A stretch of DNA of 9,147 nt from Acidobacteriota bacterium (GTDB lineage Bacteria; Acidobacteriota; Holophagae; Holophagales; Holophagaceae): assembly GCA_021778785.1 (NCBI GenBank), contig JAJYBX010000048.1, positions 1-9,147 on the forward strand. Reading direction: 5' to 3'. How positions within the stretch are numbered: the stretch's first letter is position 1; every line of letters begins with the position of its first letter. The position numbers were made by a program, and so were the translations under genes. Below the pieces are notes generated by a model that ran no database searches, was not told the DNA's origin, and worked only from the letters and a program-made list of their open reading frames with translations. Positions 1 to 6,102 of this stretch are shown here, in pieces.

Positions 1-102
1 GTGCGCCAGGGTGCAGGTCAGGGGGTCCCGTCCCAGGATGCAGGTCTCCCGCAGCGCATGCCGGATGAGCTGGGTTCCCTCCGTCCAGGACAGGTAGGGC
101 AT
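1..102 (-). CDS. N-terminal fragment of a probable FHA-domain protein (cut by window edge)
   Basis: The minus strand is open from an ATG at 102 to the window edge (34 codons, no stop). A good Shine-Dalgarno, GGAGG, sits four bases upstream of the ATG. The fragment reads MPYLSWTEGTQLIRHALRET and then CILGRDPLTCTLAH. The hydrophobic-G-R-D-P stretch after a short N-terminal strand resembles the first strands of forkhead-associated (FHA) phosphothreonine-binding domains, where the Gly-Arg pair is conserved. What follows the FHA-like part is outside the window, so the full protein could be a regulator, cyclase or kinase-associated protein. It lies 51 nt downstream of yhbY on the same strand and may be co-transcribed with it. 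That a gene starts here is fairly clear; the FHA assignment rests on one motif and is tentative. Confidence 0.55.
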   Translation of the reverse strand, partial: MPYLSWTEGTQLIRHALRETCILGRDPLTCTLAH

Positions 103-106
103 CGGA

Positions 107-111
107 CCTCC
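107..111 (-). promoter_or_regulatory. Shine-Dalgarno of the edge gene
   Basis: GGAGG on the minus strand, four bases before the ATG at 102. It is the main support for calling a gene start so close to the window edge. Confidence 0.55.
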
Positions 112-153
112 ACCCTGCCTGTTTCGGGAAGAGGCCGGAAAACCTGAGCTTCG

Positions 154-453
154 TCAGCCCGGCAAGGGATACCGCGTGGCTTTCGACCGGCTGGGCCGGA
201 AGAGCAGCAGGGTGTGGCCGATGGTCCAGACGTGCTGGAGGCCCTCCACCGCGCCGCAGAGGGCGGCGGCGGCCGTGGCCTCGTCCTCGAAGCTGTTGGG
301 GTTGATCTTGACCTTCACCAGCTCGAGGCTGTCCACCATGATGTCGAGTTCCGCGGCCTGGGCCGGCGTCACCCCGCCCTTGCCCACATGCATGACCGGC
401 TTCAGGTGGTGGGCCTGGGCCTTGAGGAACTGGCGCTGTTTCGGCGTGAGCAT
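154..453 (-). CDS. yhbY: YhbY-family ribosome assembly RNA-binding protein (CRM domain)
   Basis: This 99-residue protein is essentially one CRS1/YhbY (CRM) RNA-binding domain; E. coli YhbY is about 97 residues. It begins MLTPKQRQFLKAQAHHLKPV, the family's usual opening. The glycine-rich GKGG loop (residues 24-27) lies in the RNA-contacting region. The ELVKVKI strand (about 44-50) and the closing IGHTLLLFRPS (about 78-88) are also typical. Family members bind pre-50S ribosomal particles in the cytoplasm and assist large-subunit assembly. The frame is open further upstream to an ATG at 501. The ATG at 453 is chosen because family homology starts exactly there and GGAG lies five bases upstream, whereas the 16 extra codons look unlike the family and overlap the divergent peptidase gene. 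The gene is divergent from the M64 peptidase and may lead the FHA-like gene in an operon. Function is known from the family; the operon is inference. Confidence 0.93.
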   Translation of the reverse strand: MLTPKQRQFLKAQAHHLKPVMHVGKGGVTPAQAAELDIMVDSLELVKVKINPNSFEDEATAAAALCGAVEGLQHVWTIGHTLLLFRPSRSKATRYPLPG

Positions 454-458
454 CGGAT

Positions 459-462
459 CTCC
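459..462 (-). promoter_or_regulatory. Shine-Dalgarno deciding the yhbY start
   Basis: GGAG on the minus strand, five bases before the ATG at 453. It supports the short start over the in-frame ATG at 501. It lies across the loop of a small inverted repeat, GGATC/GATCC at 455-459 and 464-468. Confidence 0.6.
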
Positions 463-489
463 GGATCCAACCAGTCTATCCTCGAAGCC

Positions 490-493
490 GAGG
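490..493 (+). promoter_or_regulatory. Shine-Dalgarno deciding the M64 peptidase start
   Basis: GAGG, six bases upstream of the ATG at 500. It forms the 3' arm of a 5-bp hairpin (CCTCG 480-484, loop AAGC, CGAGG 489-493), so it could be partly masked in the mRNA. It supports the start at 500 over earlier in-frame ATGs that lie antisense to yhbY. Confidence 0.55.
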
Positions 494-499
494 TGCCCC

Positions 500-1882
500 A
501 TGATCCGCCGGATGCTGCTCTCCCTCGCGACCCTGGCCTGCCTGGCCGCCCCGCCCCGGACGATGCGCGTGGACTATGGCCACACCGGCGACGCCGCCGG
601 CGAGACCTTCGGCCTCGAACGGGTGGTCGTGGAGCCCCTGCCCTGGCCCGGCGATCCCGCCAAGGCCCTGGATGCCAGCAACCTGGGCAAGTACTTCTTC
701 GAAGTGGACGACAAGGCCACCGGCAAGGCCCTCTATTCCCGCGGCTTCGCCAGCATCTTCGGCGAGTGGGAGACCACGGACGAGGCCCGGACCCTCCGCC
801 GGACCTTCTCCGAATCCCTGCGCTTCCCGGAGCCCGACGGGCCCGTCCGCATCCACCTGAAGAAGCGGGACGCCGCCAACGCCTTCAAGGAGGTCTGGCG
901 CTTCGACCTGGATCCCCGGGACCCCTCCATCGACCGGTCCATGCCGCCCAGTCCCGGGGCCGTCCTGGCCCTCCAGAAGGACGGGGATCCGGCGGGCAAG
1001 GCCGACTTCCTCATCCTGGGCGACGGCTACACCGCCGCCGAGCGGCCGAAGTTCGAGAAGGACGCCCGCCGCCTGATGGAGATGCTCTTCGCCCAGAGCC
1101 CCTTCAAGGAGCACCGGTCCGACTTCAACGTCTGGGCCATCTGCCCGCCCGCCCAGGAGAGCGGCATCTCCCGGCCCTCCACCGGTGTGCATCGCCACTC
1201 GCCCCTGGGCGCCACCTATGACGCCTTCGGCAGCGAGCGCTACATCCTCACCTTCGACAACAGGGCCTGGCGGGAGGCGGCCTCCTACGCTCCCTACGAG
1301 TTCGTGGAGATCCTGGTGAACGGCCAGACCTACGGCGGCGGCGGCATCTTCAACCTGTTCAGCACGGTGGCCGCCGACAACGCCTACTCCTCCTACGTCT
1401 TCGTCCACGAGTTCGGCCACCACTTCGCCGGTCTGGCGGACGAGTACTACACCTCGGACGTCGCCGTGACCAACAGCCCCGCCCGCCCCGAGCCCTGGGA
1501 GCCCAACGTCACCGCCGACCCCAGGCAGCCCAAGTGGGCCGCCCTGTTGAGCCCCGCCGCGCCCCTGCCCACGCCCTGGAAGAAGGCCGAATTCGAAACC
1601 TTCAGCCACGCCATCCAGAAGGAGCGCCGCGCCATCCGGGCCGCCAACAAGCCCGAATCCGAGATGGACGCCCTCTTCGCCCGGGAGAAGGCCTTCGAGA
1701 CGAAGCTCCTCGGCACCGACGCCCACAGCGGCCAGGTGGGCGCCTTCGAGGGCGCCAACTACGAGTCCGCCGGCTACTACCGCAGCCAGGAGGACTGCAT
1801 CATGTTCACCCGCGACAGCGTGCCCTTCTGCGCCGCCTGCCGGGCCGCCATCGAGAAGGTGATCCGGATGTACGCCAGGTAG
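500..1882 (+). CDS. Secreted M64-family (IgA peptidase-like) zinc metallopeptidase
   Basis: The protein has 460 residues. Residues 1-17 (MIRRMLLSLATLACLAA) form a short positively charged then hydrophobic signal peptide, implying export; the exact cleavage site is uncertain. Residues about 23-145 match the all-beta N-terminal domain that precedes M64 catalytic domains. The catalytic part starts near the family's LGDGYTAAE (D175-G176-Y177). The zinc site is H303-E304-F305-G306-H307, followed by the conserved GLADEYY, whose D314/E315 could supply a third ligand. Near the C-terminus come ED-C433-I-M-F and F-C444-A-A-C447, a Cys-containing segment often seen at the end of M64 proteins. The founding member cleaves immunoglobulin A, but most environmental homologues have no known substrate, so general extracytoplasmic proteolysis is the safe reading. 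The frame stays open upstream of 500, but that stretch is antisense to yhbY. The start is set by the signal peptide and a GAGG six bases upstream. The gene converges on the small membrane-protein gene at 1901. Confidence 0.9.
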   Translation: MIRRMLLSLATLACLAAPPRTMRVDYGHTGDAAGETFGLERVVVEPLPWPGDPAKALDASNLGKYFFEVDDKATGKALYSRGFASIFGEWETTDEARTLRRTFSESLRFPEPDGPVRIHLKKRDAANAFKEVWRFDLDPRDPSIDRSMPPSPGAVLALQKDGDPAGKADFLILGDGYTAAERPKFEKDARRLMEMLFAQSPFKEHRSDFNVWAICPPAQESGISRPSTGVHRHSPLGATYDAFGSERYILTFDNRAWREAASYAPYEFVEILVNGQTYGGGGIFNLFSTVAADNAYSSYVFVHEFGHHFAGLADEYYTSDVAVTNSPARPEPWEPNVTADPRQPKWAALLSPAAPLPTPWKKAEFETFSHAIQKERRAIRAANKPESEMDALFAREKAFETKLLGTDAHSGQVGAFEGANYESAGYYRSQEDCIMFTRDSVPFCAACRAAIEKVIRMYAR

Positions 1883-1895
1883 GGGCGCCGGCCCC
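1882..1895. terminator. Possible weak convergent hairpin
   Basis: The 18-nt gap between the two convergent genes holds GGGGC-GCCG-GCCCC, a 5-bp all-GC stem with a four-base loop that overlaps the last base of the peptidase stop codon. No T-run follows on either strand, so it is at best a weak or factor-assisted terminator. Confidence 0.2.
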
Positions 1896-1900
1896 CCTCC

Positions 1901-2290
1901 TCAGGCCGGCTCCAGCATGCGCCTGAGGAGGCGGCCGAACAGCCCGGCCAGGAACGCCACCGCGAACCCGAAGACCGCCGCGAACACGATCTCGAAGGGC
2001 CAGAGGTTGTGCGACGTGGGGTCCCGCAGGCCATCCACCACCACCCGCGCCATCACCGCCCCGGGCACCGCGCCCCCCGCGGCGAGGGTGGCCCCGGCCA
2101 GCCCGAGCCGGCTCCAACCCGCCGCCCCGGCGGCGACGCCCACGAAGGCGAGGAAACCCAGGATCGCCAGAGGCGAGGCGAAGGTGAACCGGTTGTAGGG
2201 GGCCAGCCACCAGGGGATCCCCGCGGCCAGGAAGGCCGCCGCGACCGTCCCCACGAAGGCCGCACTCAGCGGTTCCCGGCTCCACCTCAT
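1901..2290 (-). CDS. Small four-helix membrane protein of unknown function
   Basis: I do not recognise this family. The 129-residue protein is very rich in Ala, Gly, Val, Leu and Phe. It shows four likely membrane helices at about residues 9-30, 37-58, 60-83 and 97-119. The N-terminus MRWSREP and the C-terminal LLRRMLEPA carry basic residues, so both ends are probably cytoplasmic with an even number of passes. A short polar loop, DGLRDPTSHNLWP (about 86-98), lies between helices 3 and 4 and is the only clearly hydrophilic internal segment. The ATG is one base after the uvrB stop codon (TGA-G-ATG), and the G-rich run GGGGG at 2297-2301, inside the end of uvrB, serves as its ribosome binding site. 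Translation is therefore probably coupled to uvrB. Coupling reflects shared transcription and does not by itself imply a role in repair. Confidence 0.8.
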   Translation of the reverse strand: MRWSREPLSAAFVGTVAAAFLAAGIPWWLAPYNRFTFASPLAILGFLAFVGVAAGAAGWSRLGLAGATLAAGGAVPGAVMARVVVDGLRDPTSHNLWPFEIVFAAVFGFAVAFLAGLFGRLLRRMLEPA

Positions 2291-2291
2291 C

Positions 2292-4343
2292 TCAATCCCC
2301 CACGGGTCCCGAAGCCTGCGCGAGCGGTGAGTCCCCCGCCGTCAGCAACCGCTCACGCCGGGCCTTCAGGATCCGATCGCGGAGCTCCGCTGCCTCCTCG
2401 AACTTCATGTGGGAGGCCAGCTCCTTCATGCGCTTCTCCAGCTTGGCCACTTCGCGCTCGAAGGCCTTGTCCTCCAGGTAGAGGAGCGGTTCCTCGGCGG
2501 CCTGCTCCTCCTTGGCGACGTTGATGAATTCCCGGGCCAGGGCCTCGCCCATGACGTCGTCCAGGTTGCGCTTCACGGTCTCGGGCGTGATGCCGTGCTC
2601 GGCGTTGTGGGCCAGCTGCTTCTGGCGGCGCCGGTCGGTCTCGCCGATGGCCTGCTTCATGGATCCCGTCATCACGTCCGCATAGAGGATCGCCCTGCCG
2701 TTCACGTGGCGGGCCGCGCGGCCGATGGTCTGGATGAGGCTGCGGGTGTTGCGGAGGAAGCCCTCCTTGTCCGCATCGAGGATGGCCACCAGGCTGACTT
2801 CCGGCAGGTCCAGCCCCTCCCGCAGCAGGTTGATGCCGATGAGGACGTCGAACACCCCCCGGCGCAGGTTCTTCAGCAGCTCCACCCGCTCCAGGGTGTC
2901 GATTTCGCTGTGGAGGTACTCGGCCTTGATGCCCAGCTCCTGGTAGTAGGCCGTGAGCTGCTCCGCCAGCTTCTTGGTGAGCACCGTCACCAGCACCCGC
3001 TCATCCCGGGCCACGGTCTTCCGGATCTCCTCCAGCAGGTCGTCCACCTGGGTGCCCACGGGCCGGACCTCCACGAGGGGATCCACCAGGCCCGTGGGGC
3101 GCACCACCTGCTCCACCACCACACCGCCGCTCTGCTGCAGCTCGTAGTCGCCCGGCGTCGCTGAGACATAGATCACTTGTTTGACCCGGCTCTCGAACTC
3201 CTCGAATTTGAGGGGCCGGTTATCCAGCGCGGAGGGGAGGCGGAAGCCGTAGTCCACCAGGGTGGTCTTCCGGGAGCGGTCGCCGTTGTACATGCCGTGG
3301 AGCTGGCCCGTGGCGACGTGGCTCTCGTCCATGAAGACGATGAAGTCCTCGGGGAAGTAGTCGAGCAGCGTATGGGGCGGCTCGCCCGGCTGGCGGCCGT
3401 CCAGGAAGCGGCTGTAGTTCTCGATGCCGCTGCAGTAGCCCATCTCCTTCATCATCTCGACGTCGTAGATGACCCGCTGGTGCAGCCGCTGCAGCTCCAC
3501 GATCTTCCCCTGGGCCCGGAAGGCCTCCTCGCGGGCCTCCAGCTCGTCCTTGATGTCGCGGATGGCGGCCTTGAGCTTGTCCTCGGGCGTGACGTAGTGC
3601 GTCTTGGGCCAGATGGTGAGCTCCTCCAGCTTCTCCATCACCACGCCCCGCAGGGGGTCGATCTTGGACAGGCGCTCCACCTCGTCGCCCCAGAGCTCGA
3701 TGCGGTAGGCCACGTCCTCGTAGGCCGGGTACACCTCCACCACGTCGCCTCGGACGCGGAAGACACCGGGCTCGAAGCTGAGGTGGTTCCGCTGGTACTG
3801 GATGGCCACCAGGTCCCGCAGCAGCATGGCGCGGTCGATGGTCTGGCCGGGCTTCAGCGTCACGGAGAGGTTCAGGTACGAGCTGGGATCGCCCAGGCCG
3901 TAGATGCAGCTCACCGAGGCCACCACGATGGTGTCGCGGCGCTCCAGCAGGCAGCGCGTGGCGCTGAGGCGGAGCTTCTCCAGCTCCTCGTTGATCTTGG
4001 CGTCCTTGTCGATGAACAGGTCCCGCTCGGGCACGTAGGCCTCGGGCTGGTAGTAGTCGTAGTAGCTGACGAAGTACTCGACGGCGTTCTCGGGGAAGAA
4101 CTGCTTGAACTCGCTGAAGAGCTGGGCGGCCAGGGTCTTGTTCGGCGCGAAGATGAGGGCCGGGCGGCCCGCACGGGCGATGGTGGAGGCCATGGTGTAG
4201 GTCTTCCCCGAACCGGTCACGCCCAGGAGGGTCTGCCAGCGCTCCCCTCGCTGGAGACCCTCCACCAGTTGGGCGATGGCCTCCGGCTGGTCGCCGGCGG
4301 GCTGGTAGGGGGCCTGGAGCTTGAAGGGGATGGCGCGGGGCAT
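2292..4343 (-). CDS. uvrB: Excinuclease ABC subunit B (UvrB)
   Basis: UvrB is the damage-verifying helicase-like subunit of bacterial nucleotide excision repair. UvrA loads it on DNA, and UvrC then binds it and makes both incisions. The protein is full length at 683 residues (E. coli about 673). The N-terminal [17 protein letters not shown] is typical. Walker A is GVTGSGKT at 41-48. The aromatic beta-hairpin that clamps one strand is [12 protein letters not shown] at 94-105. The DEAD-like motif II is DESH at 339-342, motif III SAT is at 394-396, and motif [11 protein letters not shown] is at 538-546. The UVR motif that contacts UvrC spans about 626-660. All key residues are present. The start at 4343 gives three more residues than E. 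coli. GGAG lies only two bases before the ATG, so the ribosome binding site is poor. The gene is divergent from gdhA and followed immediately by a membrane-protein gene. I could not identify an SOS (LexA) box with confidence. Confidence 0.98.
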   Translation of the reverse strand: MPRAIPFKLQAPYQPAGDQPEAIAQLVEGLQRGERWQTLLGVTGSGKTYTMASTIARAGRPALIFAPNKTLAAQLFSEFKQFFPENAVEYFVSYYDYYQPEAYVPERDLFIDKDAKINEELEKLRLSATRCLLERRDTIVVASVSCIYGLGDPSSYLNLSVTLKPGQTIDRAMLLRDLVAIQYQRNHLSFEPGVFRVRGDVVEVYPAYEDVAYRIELWGDEVERLSKIDPLRGVVMEKLEELTIWPKTHYVTPEDKLKAAIRDIKDELEAREEAFRAQGKIVELQRLHQRVIYDVEMMKEMGYCSGIENYSRFLDGRQPGEPPHTLLDYFPEDFIVFMDESHVATGQLHGMYNGDRSRKTTLVDYGFRLPSALDNRPLKFEEFESRVKQVIYVSATPGDYELQQSGGVVVEQVVRPTGLVDPLVEVRPVGTQVDDLLEEIRKTVARDERVLVTVLTKKLAEQLTAYYQELGIKAEYLHSEIDTLERVELLKNLRRGVFDVLIGINLLREGLDLPEVSLVAILDADKEGFLRNTRSLIQTIGRAARHVNGRAILYADVMTGSMKQAIGETDRRRQKQLAHNAEHGITPETVKRNLDDVMGEALAREFINVAKEEQAAEEPLLYLEDKAFEREVAKLEKRMKELASHMKFEEAAELRDRILKARRERLLTAGDSPLAQASGPVGD

Positions 4344-4412
4344 GGCTCCAGCAAACCACCGGGGCGCCGGAAGTCAATTCGCCATCCGGATCACCCGGCA
4401 TCTGAATCATCT

Positions 4413-4427
4413 TTTACAATTCGTAAA
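4413..4427. promoter_or_regulatory. AT-rich 15-bp dyad, candidate operator
   Basis: TTTAC-AATTC-GTAAA is a 5-bp perfect inverted repeat around a five-base centre, inside the only AT-rich patch of the window. It lies about 70 bases upstream of the uvrB start, where a repressor could block the uvrB promoter. No known operator consensus was matched. Confidence 0.3.
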
Positions 4428-4434
4428 TTTTATC

Positions 4435-4450
4435 GCGACGCTTTGGTCGC
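4435..4450. repeat. Small inverted repeat GCGAC/GTCGC
   Basis: GCGAC (4435-4439) and GTCGC (4446-4450) are separated by GCTTTG. It directly follows the AT-rich dyad and could be part of an operator or just a chance hairpin. Confidence 0.25.
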
Positions 4451-4459
4451 AATCACGTT

Positions 4460-4474
4460 CCGGAGTGCCTCCGG
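4460..4474. repeat. Hairpin CCGGAG-TGC-CTCCGG
   Basis: A perfect 6-bp stem with a three-base loop, in the gdhA upstream region. TCACG flanks it on both sides (4453-4457 and 4475-4479). There is no T-run, so it is not an intrinsic terminator. Confidence 0.35.
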
Positions 4475-4570
4475 TCACGACTTTACGAAGGAGGCTCGCC
4501 GGGTCCGGGCCCATGCGGCTAGAGTCATCACGTCCAGTTAGGATGTTGGCACACGGCCGCTGGCGCCCAT

Positions 4571-4612
4571 GGACAGGCGCGGCGGCACCCCCCGGGGGAA
4601 GTCCTCCTGTCC
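4571..4612 (+). promoter_or_regulatory. Predicted leader hairpin upstream of gdhA
   Basis: GGACAGG (4571-4577) pairs perfectly with CCTGTCC (4606-4612). The enclosed loop contains a C6-G5 run (4588-4598) that could fold further. It ends 38 bases before the gdhA Shine-Dalgarno, so if transcription starts upstream it would be a structured 5' leader. No riboswitch class was recognised and no T-run follows, so a terminator/antiterminator role is not supported by sequence alone. Confidence 0.35.
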
Positions 4613-4650
4613 GGGGTTCCCGCACCGCCCTTTTCACCCCCCTTCCTTCC

Positions 4651-4656
4651 AGGAGG
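4651..4656 (+). promoter_or_regulatory. Strong Shine-Dalgarno of gdhA
   Basis: AGGAGG followed by AACC and the ATG at 4661. It is the best ribosome binding site in the window and suggests high expression. Confidence 0.85.
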
Positions 4657-4660
4657 AACC

Positions 4661-6010
<1,350 letters not shown>

Positions 6011-6029
6011 CCCAGCAGCCTTTCGATCC

Positions 6030-6067
6030 CACGGAAAAGAGGGCCGCGCGCGGCCCTCTTTTCCGTG
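6030..6067. terminator. Strong palindromic terminator after gdhA
   Basis: A perfect 38-nt palindrome (19-bp arms) begins CACGGAAAAGAGGGCCGC and is mirrored exactly. The RNA would form a GC-rich core stem, GAGGGCCGC/GCGGCCCTC, preceded by AAAA and followed by TTTT. This is the arrangement of an intrinsic terminator that can work on both strands. It begins 19 bases after the gdhA stop. Confidence 0.9.
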
Positions 6068-6093
6068 TTGGGAAGTACACTCCGGGAAAGCAA

Positions 6094-6097
6094 GGGG
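6094..6097 (+). promoter_or_regulatory. Shine-Dalgarno of the receiver/ATP-grasp gene
   Basis: AAGGGG with the G run at 6094-6097, five bases before the ATG at 6103. It supports that start, since the frame has no better-placed alternative between the terminator and 6103. Confidence 0.55.
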
Positions 6098-6102
6098 TCC
6101 GG

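Larger units (their letters stand above)
4344..4660. other. Divergent uvrB-gdhA intergenic region (317 nt)
   Basis: No protein gene is credible here. The half nearer uvrB holds an AT-rich patch: 4408-4434 contains only 6 G/C in 27 bases. It includes a 15-bp dyad and is followed by two small hairpins. On the minus strand TTGCGA (4452-4447) and TAAAAT (4432-4427) resemble -35 and -10 elements for uvrB, but their 14-nt spacing is short. The half nearer gdhA is GC-rich and includes a 42-nt hairpin. The pentamer TCACG occurs at 4453, 4475 and 4528. I found no convincing sigma-70 promoter for gdhA. Because two divergent promoters must lie here, this is the window's main control region. Confidence 0.6.

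Noticed and set aside
176..499. N-terminal extension of the M64 peptidase to an upstream ATG at 176
   Set aside because: The extension is entirely antisense to yhbY and would bury the signal peptide in the middle of the protein.
500..550. Lipoprotein signal at Cys14 of the M64 peptidase
   Set aside because: The residues before Cys are T-L-A, which do not fit the usual lipobox (Leu at -3, small residues after); an ordinary signal peptide is more likely.
476..1726. 416-codon minus-strand frame antisense to the M64 peptidase
   Set aside because: Translation is Gly/Val/Leu-rich without motifs; the plus frame contains a signal peptide and the HEFGH zinc site.
3177..4541. 454-codon plus-strand open frame antisense to uvrB
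   Set aside because: Same GC-driven artefact; the uvrB motifs on the minus strand are unambiguous.
4546..4563. Sigma-54-like site TTGGCAC... upstream of gdhA
   Set aside because: The -24 half is good, but the GG and GC elements are nine instead of ten bases apart and the -12 half lacks TTGC, so a functional sigma-54 promoter is unlikely.
4407..4637. 76-codon minus-strand frame in the uvrB-gdhA gap
   Set aside because: No ribosome binding site, Pro/Arg/Gly-rich composition and no family resemblance.
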